Of a stretch of 64,000 nucleotides of DNA, positions 30,261-39,800 are shown piece by piece; the first letter of the stretch is position 1; the number at the start of each line of letters is the position of its first letter. Origin of the DNA: a virus. The stretch covers positions 41,060 through 105,059 of the IMG/VR virus record IMGVR_UViG_3300027797_000016; one strand, 5' to 3'. A program made the position numbers and the translations under genes. Under the pieces are notes generated by a model. It was given only the letters and a program-made list of their open reading frames with translations. It was not told where the DNA came from and did no database searches.

Positions 30261-33200
30261 TTATTCGGCTAGAGCGAGAATGAATGGGGTCATAGTTGTA
30301 AAGAGTGCTTTTGTAAAGTCTCTTCCTGAAATTTGACCCGTTGCTTGATTAATAATAACACCATCACCAATTTTAAAGTTTCCTGCTTGGTCAGTTGAAG
30401 TGTAGACAACTATACCACCATTTTCCTGAATTACTTCATTTTCAGGAATAACTACACCCCCAAGAGCTGGCTTTGCTCTATTTATATCATTTCCAGAACC
30501 CACCCATTCAAATGAGTGAGATGAAGTAATCTGTAAACTTACTCTAGAGAAGTACACAGTAGTTCCAACACTTACTGTATTATTCAGGTTTTGTAATAAA
30601 GAAATTGTGGAAATTCCAGCAGAAGGTAAGGTAGCACTATCAACTTTATAATAAATTGGTTGCATCCTAGATACAGATGCTGTTGCTGTATTAACACCTA
30701 CATTTGGCGATGCAATAGTGATTGTAGGTGGATTTCTATATTGTGTTCCTGAATTTAAAATGTTTATTGCTGTTACTTGCCCACCCACAACAACTGAAGA
30801 TGCTTGAGCAGTAATGCCATTTACTCCCTCTGGAGAACTTATAGTAACTCTTGGAGCAGAAGTGTAACCAGACCCACCATCAGTAACTTCAATAACATCT
30901 ACAAAGGATAATAACTCTCCAAAGTAACAAACTTGTCCGTCATAAGGTCTATAAGTACCTACTCCAGAAACAACAACTGCGTTTGTTTTTTCAAGAGCCT
31001 CTGTATTAATAACACCAGTTGAACGATAAATTGACTTACTCTCTGCATCACCAACTCCATCTGCAACAAGTCCCAAACGACCAAATGATGAGTTGGAGTT
31101 AGTGATATCACATTGTCCACCAGAACCAGTAAAGATTGCAATATCATCGCATATTGTAAAGATGGAAACTAACTGTGAGTATGCACCATTTGTAATAGAA
31201 ACTCCAATGCCACCTTGATTGTATTGGGTATAACTATCCACACTCATCGTACCAGTTACACCAATATCATCTTGATCGCCAGGTTCTGCATCAAATCCAT
31301 CCACTTTCATTCCAATTGAACTTGGAATAAAGTTGGTACAGTTCCTCACATAAGGACCTTGAGTAATATTTCCAACACCTCTGGAATATGCTGGTTTAAC
31401 TATTCCACCAGAAACATAAGTATGAGGAAGAGTAGAGGTGCCAACATTTACGACAAATGTTGTTCCTGCAATTCCAATTACTTCAATAACAGGAAAATTG
31501 TAACCCAAATTTCCACTTGGATAGGTAACTATTCCTGGTCCAGAAGGACAAGTAAATCCTAATCCAATTAGAGTAACCACATCTCCAACTTTAACATATG
31601 CTCCAGTAGCAGTAATTGTAGTAATACCCGAAGTATTATCATATTTTGCTGCAGTAATTCCAATAGAACGATTTACAACAAAACCACCATTTACATAGGT
31701 ATGGGGAATAGTGGATATTCCTGTGTTAATTATAAATGATCCATCATTATTTAATTTATTAACATAAAACTCATATCCATATGCCCCAGAAGGGAATGTT
31801 TGAGTTGAGATCCCACCACCAGAATCGCAAGAAAAATTTAAATCACGAACTTCAATTACATCACCTGGTCTTACAGAAAGACCCGGAACAGTTAATGTTG
31901 TACTTCCAGTTTCATTATCATATGATGCAGTTGATACACCTATAATTGATGTAAAACCAATTCCAAGATTTCCTGGATAGGTGGTCTTAATTCCAGCAGG
32001 ACCAAGAGCAGATAATCCATTATTAATTATAGTTGTAATAATTCCAACGCAAGAATAAATTGCAGATACTACATTTGAACATCCATTAATTGCATTATTA
32101 AATCCAGTATCTGGATCATCTTGCATTGACAAATCTTTTACTTGAGTAAACTCATTTTGGAAATTTGCATATTTTTGTACTGTTCCGCCAGAAACATAAG
32201 TATGAGGAAGAGTTGACTGACCAACAACAACCTCAAAGGTATTCACTCCAACTATGCTCTTAACATTAAAAATGTAACCCAAATTTCCACTTGGATATGT
32301 AACTATTCCTGGTCCAGAAGGACAAGTAAATCCTAATCCAACAACTTTAACTGCATCATTAATTGATAATCCGTGATTGATTGCAGTAATTGCGGTAACT
32401 CCAGTTGTATTATTGTAAACTGCATTGGTAACTGCAGTTTGAATACCTACAGGATTAGAACCCCACGTTACATTATTAATAATTGCTCTTGCAATACCAG
32501 CAGAATACTTTAATGCATCAATTGTTTCTGTTTTTATACCAACAATATTTTGTAATACACCTTCACTTGTATAATATGATTTTCCTGCTCCAACACATTT
32601 AGTATTTCCACCTCTGGTAATATCAAAACAAACTGACTTAAACATATCCTTAATATCATTCTTACGACCTGATATAGAACTAATACCAAGAGTAAGTGGT
32701 GGGTTTCTATATTCGGTACTTGTTAAGTATCCTACTGCCTCACTTGCAATATAATCAAGATTTAATCGAAGCATTCTTGCTCCGTCAAAAAATCTATCAG
32801 TAGATACACCAAGCAATGGTTGTAAGGTAACAACTGCTGATCCATTTGTCATATCTGGACCAATAAAACTTAAGTCAGTTATGTGACAACCATTATTAAC
32901 ATAAAATAAATCACGACTTGGATATTTGGGAGTAATTATACAGTTACGAAGTTCTGTTCCTTCTACAGCAACCCGTGTTGCAAGAACTATTGGGTTTTCT
33001 TCCACATATGCACCCGGAAATACTTTAACCGTATCTCCAGGAAATGCTATCATTGCAGCAGCTTTGATAGTTCTCTTTGTATAATTTTCTGCAAGACCAC
33101 TATTATCATCATTACCAGTTTGTGAGACATATATTGTCTTTCCAACTGGACGATATGACTTAACTTCTACTGCCCCCTTTCCAATTGTTGGAGTTAAATC

Positions 33201-34880
33201 AATACCAATTCCAGCAGTAATTTGAGTTACAATTCCAGAAAGATTTGCACCATCACCATAATAATTAAGTGCAGTTACATCACCAACAACTTCCAATTCT
33301 GTTGAGGGTAAATCTGTTCCAATACCTAAAGAATTTGTTGATGGATTAAAAGTAAATCCACTTGAATTTACAGATAAAGTTGTAATTCCTGATGTAACTG
33401 GAGAAAATACTCCATAAAATACGTCATTATCATTCGTTTCAGTAACTGTAATGTCTACAAAATCGGAAGCACTTGCCCAGACTGATGGTAAAGTAGATCC
33501 TCTAGAAACAAGGACCTGATTGTTAAATCCAGGAGATAATTGTGTTGGGATGAAAAAAGATAGATTAGTAGTTGCACTTCCAACTAATACCCGATGAAAA
33601 GTACTAATCCCAATTGAATTAACTCCAATTGAAGTAATTGTAGTTCCTGGTACTATATCATTTTCTCCTGCAGTTTCTTCAACAAGATAACCAATTAATA
33701 AATTTGATGTATTTACTCCAATTACACTTCTATTTGAACCACTTAAAGTACCAATTCCAGAAGAAGAAAATGTTTGTGGAGTAGTTGCATATAATTGGTT
33801 ACTAAATGCAATATCACCAACTACATCAAGATTTCTTTGTGGTAAATTAGTACCAATTCCAAGTTTTGCTGTAGATGGAATAAAGGATAATTTAGAAGTA
33901 TTTACATTTATAGAGGTACTTCCAATTCCAGTAGCGAATGTTGGAAATAATACATTAGATGTAGAATTTGATGTAATTATTACACTTGTTGAAACGCCAG
34001 ATGTAGATGAAAATCCACTTATATTAATATCATATGTTCCACTTAAAGTAATATCAACAGTAACAATTCCAACTGTTCCTGCACCAGGTCCATTAATTAC
34101 AAACCCATTTCCAAAATCTAGAATTGTTCCTAGACCAACATTTATTCCATCATCACGAACTTCAATTGTAGCACCACCGATTAGAATAAGATCATTTGTA
34201 TCAACAAGTGAAATCATTTCCACTACATCACCAGAAAATGCTGAAGTTAATAATCTTACAGTTGTGCCTATTCCAACATATTCTGTTGTTGGAATTAACT
34301 TAACACCATTTAAATAAACATCAAGTTGATCTTGTTGGTATATGAAATAATAATCAGTTTGACCTTCAGTTGATATAAATGTCTGTTGATTTCTGTATAC
34401 ACCAAAACTTTCCCATTCAACACCAGTTCCAGTGGATTTTAAATATTGTCCTGATGAACCAGAAGCATTATTATTATCACGAAGAGTTCCATCAATACCT
34501 AAAGTATTAAAGGTACTAATTCCAACACTATTAATATTTCCATCAATAAATACATCACCTTTTACATATAATGCAGTTTGTCCTGCAGATACAGTACGAA
34601 CATCTAATAAGTATGCAGGATTTGCAGTGCCAACACCAACCGAACCACCAACTCCAAGAACTGTAAGAACTGTTCCTCCAAGTCCTACATTGAGTTCATC
34701 TGCAAAAGTACCAATACCCGTAAGATAAAAATTAGTTGCTCCAATGCCACCATTAACGTCAAGAGTGTATTTTGGTGCTGTTGTTCCTATACCAACCTTT
34801 CTTGTATCTGCATCAGCAAGAATGAGGTTTGTAGATGCCTCAAAACCGTGACGTACTACGAAGTTTTTTGAGATGGACAT
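30261..34880 (-). CDS. Giant fibre/virion protein with pectin-lyase-like helix
   Basis: 1539 residues. N-terminal MSISKNFVVRHGFEASTNLILADADTRKVGIGTTAPKYTLDV is the usual attachment end. Near residue 578 a right-handed beta-helix starts (GKTIYVSQTGNDDNSG ... AAAMIAFPGDTVKVFPGAY). Three modules of about 100 residues follow at ~830-1165, each containing FTCPSGPG or FSCDSGGG, YPSGNLGY-like and LPHTYVSGG. The C-terminus GVIINQATGQISGRDFTKALF... is of a conserved type. Polysaccharide binding or cleavage is possible; no catalytic residues identified. Confidence 0.75.
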   Translation of the reverse strand: MSISKNFVVRHGFEASTNLILADADTRKVGIGTTAPKYTLDVNGGIGATNFYLTGIGTFADELNVGLGGTVLTVLGVGGSVGVGTANPAYLLDVRTVSAGQTALYVKGDVFIDGNINSVGISTFNTLGIDGTLRDNNNASGSSGQYLKSTGTGVEWESFGVYRNQQTFISTEGQTDYYFIYQQDQLDVYLNGVKLIPTTEYVGIGTTVRLLTSAFSGDVVEMISLVDTNDLILIGGATIEVRDDGINVGLGTILDFGNGFVINGPGAGTVGIVTVDITLSGTYDINISGFSSTSGVSTSVIITSNSTSNVLFPTFATGIGSTSINVNTSKLSFIPSTAKLGIGTNLPQRNLDVVGDIAFSNQLYATTPQTFSSSGIGTLSGSNRSVIGVNTSNLLIGYLVEETAGENDIVPGTTITSIGVNSIGISTFHRVLVGSATTNLSFFIPTQLSPGFNNQVLVSRGSTLPSVWASASDFVDITVTETNDNDVFYGVFSPVTSGITTLSVNSSGFTFNPSTNSLGIGTDLPSTELEVVGDVTALNYYGDGANLSGIVTQITAGIGIDLTPTIGKGAVEVKSYRPVGKTIYVSQTGNDDNSGLAENYTKRTIKAAAMIAFPGDTVKVFPGAYVEENPIVLATRVAVEGTELRNCIITPKYPSRDLFYVNNGCHITDLSFIGPDMTNGSAVVTLQPLLGVSTDRFFDGARMLRLNLDYIASEAVGYLTSTEYRNPPLTLGISSISGRKNDIKDMFKSVCFDITRGGNTKCVGAGKSYYTSEGVLQNIVGIKTETIDALKYSAGIARAIINNVTWGSNPVGIQTAVTNAVYNNTTGVTAITAINHGLSINDAVKVVGLGFTCPSGPGIVTYPSGNLGYIFNVKSIVGVNTFEVVVGQSTLPHTYVSGGTVQKYANFQNEFTQVKDLSMQDDPDTGFNNAINGCSNVVSAIYSCVGIITTIINNGLSALGPAGIKTTYPGNLGIGFTSIIGVSTASYDNETGSTTLTVPGLSVRPGDVIEVRDLNFSCDSGGGISTQTFPSGAYGYEFYVNKLNNDGSFIINTGISTIPHTYVNGGFVVNRSIGITAAKYDNTSGITTITATGAYVKVGDVVTLIGLGFTCPSGPGIVTYPSGNLGYNFPVIEVIGIAGTTFVVNVGTSTLPHTYVSGGIVKPAYSRGVGNITQGPYVRNCTNFIPSSIGMKVDGFDAEPGDQDDIGVTGTMSVDSYTQYNQGGIGVSITNGAYSQLVSIFTICDDIAIFTGSGGQCDITNSNSSFGRLGLVADGVGDAESKSIYRSTGVINTEALEKTNAVVVSGVGTYRPYDGQVCYFGELLSFVDVIEVTDGGSGYTSAPRVTISSPEGVNGITAQASSVVVGGQVTAINILNSGTQYRNPPTITIASPNVGVNTATASVSRMQPIYYKVDSATLPSAGISTISLLQNLNNTVSVGTTVYFSRVSLQITSSHSFEWVGSGNDINRAKPALGGVVIPENEVIQENGGIVVYTSTDQAGNFKIGDGVIINQATGQISGRDFTKALFTTMTPFILALAE

Positions 34881-34922
34881 TTGTGCTCCTGGAGTTCACT
34901 ATCCCTCCATTATTGTTTTTAT

Positions 34923-34930
34923 TATTTATA
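34923..34930 (-). promoter_or_regulatory. Late promoter TATAAATA
   Basis: Perfect T4 late promoter core on the minus strand 43 bp upstream of the start of 30261-34880. Confidence 0.75.
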
Positions 34931-36887
34931 CAATTGCTTCAATTTTTGCAAAAGCATTAGTACTACTATTACCACCAAGTTGAGTATTGATCACATTAAC
35001 ACTCCCATCAGTATATCCACTACCTCCTCCACCACCAGACCCATATTCAACCGCCGCATTTCCTCCATAAGCACCAGAACCACCACCACCTTGTTTTCCA
35101 CTACCATCACCACCATTATTGCGATAACCAAGACCTTGCTTATATCCTCTTTGTATTACTGCTGTTTGTGATGTTATAGATCCGGTTTTTGCTGCTCTCC
35201 ATTGCTGCTGTCCAACATCTTGACAGGGAGAGAACCCAATATCTCTATAATATTTCCCAATTGTACAACCAGAAACCTGACCACCAGAAGACCCAGAAGC
35301 AAGTGATCCACTTCCAGTAGGCAGTGCTCCATTATCAACTCTTCTACCTCCAGCACCACTACGTCTTCCCTGACCAAACTCACCACCTACACCAATACCA
35401 CCACCATCACCACCACTATGGGCAGTTCCAGAACCTCCACCACCACCACATACGGCAATTAATCTTGCTTTTTCATAAAGATATGCAGCACCTCCACCAC
35501 CATTAGAACCTCCTGTTGAAGCAGTTGCAGCACCCAATTTAAATACATATTCTGTATTTTGTCTAATCACATATTCAAAGACTGATAGACCACCTTGACC
35601 TCCCCTTGGTCCTCTTGATGCTCCTGCAGATGCTGCTAAAGTAATTCTAACTCTTATATCTTTTTCTGATGGATATATGACCAAAGAACGATCTAAATTG
35701 TTAAGATCTGCAGTAAAAGTTGTAGGATTATTAAAAAGATTTATTGATCCAGAATCAATAAAACCTCCACTGTCATTTATAGACTCAAAGTTTATAATTT
35801 GTCTTGCCAATACAGTACTAAAATTAACAGTATTTGTAAAAATGGGTGAGTTGCAAGCAATAGGATGAGTTAATCTTGCTCTTACTGTATTTGTTGTGGT
35901 TCCTGGAGACCAATCTATAGAGATTGTTGTAGTACCACTAACAGTTATATGTGTAACCGTATTATTTTGAAGTATTGGTTGAGAAGAACTGGGAGTTGCC
36001 TGAATAGTGAAATTTCTACAGAAGTTATAATAGTCTCCAGCAAATAGTCCTTCAATAGCAAATCTTAATCTATATTGTTGAGAACTAATTCTCACAAATT
36101 CTGTAATCATTAATGTAGGTTGAGAGTTGCCACCAGCTCCAATGCGTTCAAATGTTGGAATGCTAGCTGTGTCAACTGGAACACTGAAATTAATTAAATA
36201 GAATCTTGTTGAACCAGAAATAATAGGAACTACACTAGTAATAATATTAGGTAATGATACTGAAAGTGAAGTAGTACCAGAACCAATAACCGTGGTACTA
36301 TCACTTAAGTCATTACCATTCAACTGCCATCGATAAGAAATATTACCTTGTGTTGTATCAGTTAATGCTCCTAAAGTAGTAAAAATTGTAGATCTTGTTG
36401 GTGCTGCAGTTTGATCTGTTGGTTGTGTAACTATGCTTATGAATGGAAAAACTGTAAGAGTTGCTGAATTGGAGTTTAGAACCTCATTAACTGCATTTCC
36501 TGTGGATCTTCCAGTACCTACAGTCACTGCAGATCCTACTGGTTGTGAGTAAGCAGAAGGTACATAATCAACATCAACATAAAATCCTAGTCCATTTTCA
36601 GTAGGACTTTTTGCGTTTGTAATCGTTAATGTAGTTGTTCCAGACCCTGTGATTGTTGCCCCCCGAAAAGTTCCATCAGTAAGTGGTCCAAATCCTTTAG
36701 CATACCATCTATAGGATAAAATTCCAGTATTTGATGCTGGATTTGGTGGGTCTTGTGTAGGAAAGAATGCAGTTGCGATTCCTATAAATGTTGCAGACCC
36801 ACCATCACATACACTTACTGATTGTGGTTGTGTTGTAAAAGATAGAATGGGACCATTAAGATCCAGAGTCGTTTGTTTTCCAATCAT
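34926..36887 (-). CDS. Ig-like domain adhesin with glycine-rich C-terminus
   Basis: 653 residues. Residues ~12-110 are an Ig-like domain (LSFTTQPQSVSVCDGGSATF ... LSYRWYAKGFG ... TTTLTITNAKSPTENG). Residues ~150-215 form a second one (TQPTDQTAAPTRSTIF ... ISYRWQLNGNDLS). Residues ~430-653 are glycine-rich (GGGGAAYLYEKARLIAVCGGGGGSG), like glycine-rich host-recognition tips of phage adhesins. Probable receptor-binding or capsid-decorating role. It is followed by 36889-42681 with a 1-bp gap. Confidence 0.75.
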   Translation of the reverse strand: MIGKQTTLDLNGPILSFTTQPQSVSVCDGGSATFIGIATAFFPTQDPPNPASNTGILSYRWYAKGFGPLTDGTFRGATITGSGTTTLTITNAKSPTENGLGFYVDVDYVPSAYSQPVGSAVTVGTGRSTGNAVNEVLNSNSATLTVFPFISIVTQPTDQTAAPTRSTIFTTLGALTDTTQGNISYRWQLNGNDLSDSTTVIGSGTTSLSVSLPNIITSVVPIISGSTRFYLINFSVPVDTASIPTFERIGAGGNSQPTLMITEFVRISSQQYRLRFAIEGLFAGDYYNFCRNFTIQATPSSSQPILQNNTVTHITVSGTTTISIDWSPGTTTNTVRARLTHPIACNSPIFTNTVNFSTVLARQIINFESINDSGGFIDSGSINLFNNPTTFTADLNNLDRSLVIYPSEKDIRVRITLAASAGASRGPRGGQGGLSVFEYVIRQNTEYVFKLGAATASTGGSNGGGGAAYLYEKARLIAVCGGGGGSGTAHSGGDGGGIGVGGEFGQGRRSGAGGRRVDNGALPTGSGSLASGSSGGQVSGCTIGKYYRDIGFSPCQDVGQQQWRAAKTGSITSQTAVIQRGYKQGLGYRNNGGDGSGKQGGGGSGAYGGNAAVEYGSGGGGGSGYTDGSVNVINTQLGGNSSTNAFAKIEAIV

Positions 36888-36888
36888 T

Positions 36889-39800
36889 TTAGTTTAGAAA
36901 GTTTTGTCCTACAACAACACCATACCAACTAGAACCACCATCAAAGGTCTTATAGGAATAGATATCACTTCTACCTGCAGTTGGTGTTACAATTGGAATA
37001 ACTCCACCACCAGGCCAATTAACAGTAATTGGTGGTCCATCACCAGTTGTAAAGGTATTAATACCAACTCCAAATGCAGCAGTTTGTGTAATTTTAATTG
37101 TAAAGGAACTTACTTCACCTGGAGGATTTGTGATTGTAAAGGAGTTTACCTTATCAGTTGCAGATAATAAGAAGTTCTGTGCTCTTGAGAGATCAACAGT
37201 AACAACATTTGATGCAATAGAAAGTGTTTTTACTGCTTCTCTTGAAGTCTTAATTCTTAAAGTACCCTCAACATCAAGTTTTGTTCTTGGTACTGTGGTT
37301 CCAATACCAACATTAGGACCAACAGTTGTGATTGCAGTTCCACCACTACCAACTACAAGTGTTGCAGTGGTAACGATACCAAGATTAATCGTACCAGTTC
37401 CACCAGAGAAGTTAAAGGAACTTGCAGTAATAATACCAGTGATGATTACATTATTTGCACTTAAGGTATTATTAAATCTTGCAGTATTATTGACCCAAAG
37501 TGAAGTTCCACCAGCGCCAACTGCACCAACCTCAAGTTTAAATCGTGGAACAGAAGTACCAATACCAACATTATTAAGTGCAGTATTATAAATGCCTCCA
37601 GATATTTGAGTCCATCCTGCTGCTGGGACAGTTACTCCAAATAGTCTGGATCCATCACCAACAAAATATGTTGCTGTTAATGTACCAACAATATTTGTAC
37701 CTCCAATAACGTGAAGTTTATATTGATTTGCAGTGGTTCCAATACCAACTCCACCATTTCCATCTATAGAAACTTGAGTTGTTCCAGAACCAACCAGAAG
37801 TTTTGATGTTCCTGGATTATTAGTTGCAATACCAATAGCATCAAAGATGCCAATATTAGCAGTTTTAGAAATACTTACATTACCAAAACGATACCATTCA
37901 TTATCTAAAGTATAAATCCAACCAACATAACCACCCTTCTCTGGGTTGTTAAGGTATACAATGTCTCCTGGGTTTCCTGAAAGTGTTGGTTCAGTGATTC
38001 CTACAGTATACTTTCTTGAGACTATTTCATCACCCTGTAAAAAGAGTGAGTTTGCCTCAAGACCATCAGTAGAAGTTGAGGTTACTTTACCTCTTAAAAC
38101 TACAGGTCCATTAAACTCTGAGATTGCCTTACTATCAGGACCACCCTCTACACGAATTGAGCGACTAAAGTTACCCTCAACTGGACTAATCACATTCAGT
38201 CCAGGAAGACCTCCAATGTCTTCACCAGTCACTGTTTGTATAGGGGTATCAAAGATGTCTTCTTGACCGGTAATAGAACTTAATCTTTTATTACCAGAGT
38301 ATGAAATACCCTTATCATTCATACCAGTGTAGAAGTTAACACCACCATCTTTTTTAGTTGATTGTGCTAATAGTTCTTCTTGTAATGAGATTTGACGGTC
38401 TTGTTTGTCTGGGAATGCAGTTGAGTAGTTACCTGGACCATAACCAACATACTCAAAGGTATGTCCCGACGCTCTCATAATAGAGTGTCTTCTTAATTCA
38501 ATTGGCTCAACACGGATTCTTCTTACAACACTACCAATCGCGTGATTGACTGCACGAGTTCCTAATACACCACGGAACACCTTGATTGGGTTTGTAGGAG
38601 TACTTGGAACATTAGACTTGACTCTTACAATCTCATCATCAATCACCAGATAATCACCAATATTGATATCAAGATTTGATACATTAAGAAGATTAACTTC
38701 ATCAATTAGTGCATCAGGTATCAGTGCAGAAAGTGTAGTAGTAATACCAGCATAAGTTGGAACCATTCTACCATTCAGGTTCTCATTCTCTCTTGTAATC
38801 ACACCTTCATTTGAGGTAAAACCTTCACGATATGCAAGAAGAGTTCCTGTTGCTGCTGGAGCACTTGTAGAAACGCCAATATTCACAATAAAGGAGTTAA
38901 GACTTAAGTTCTCAGTAACAACAAACTGACCAGTATAAAGTGCTTCATTTGCACCAGTAATGCTAATCTTATTATCTACTTTCAGTCCGTGAGCATTGAT
39001 TGTGGTAATCGTTGCAATACCAATTACATTATTATAAGTAAGTGAACTAATACGAATTGCTTCACCAGTTAGATATGTGATTGCATTAGAAGTAAATACT
39101 GGACCAACTGTAGTGGAAATACCCGATACTGCAGAGGCAGATACTGCAGTAAAACTTGTTGCAGAACCTACATTCGTAATACGGTAAAGGTTGTTATAAT
39201 CCTGATAAGAAGTAGAAGTTACGCCAGAAATACTAACAACATCACCAACATTATTATAAATTTGAGTGACTGTAAGAACTGCACCACTAAATCCACCATA
39301 AGAACCAATACCAGTTACAGTCAGTGTATTACCGATTCCATATGCACTACCACCATCCATAATCTTCACATTAGTGATGCTTCCTGAACCATCAACAGTG
39401 ACTTTTGCAGTTGCTTGTTGACCTACAGTAGAAGTTCCAATACCTACAAGACTTGCATTATAATAGTCACCAGGAGTACCAGAACCATAACCTGTACCAG
39501 CATTTGAAATAGAAACTCTTGTAATACGATTGAGTCCGTGATCTAATGAAGTAAAGACATTATGTGAAGTGGATGATACTGAACGAATATCAGTCAGTCC
39601 AATACCAATATCACTATCATTAAATACCTTATTGATAGTTTCTTTTGTTAAACTATTACGAACATCATTCACTACAACTTCACCAATCAGTGAAGAAGAT
39701 GCAAAACACTTGGTTTCTTCAGGGTCTGCTTCTGGATTATCACGATTGATTTGTGGAAAAAGTTCTTTAACTGGTTGTGAGAACTTTTCATTAGTAAATG

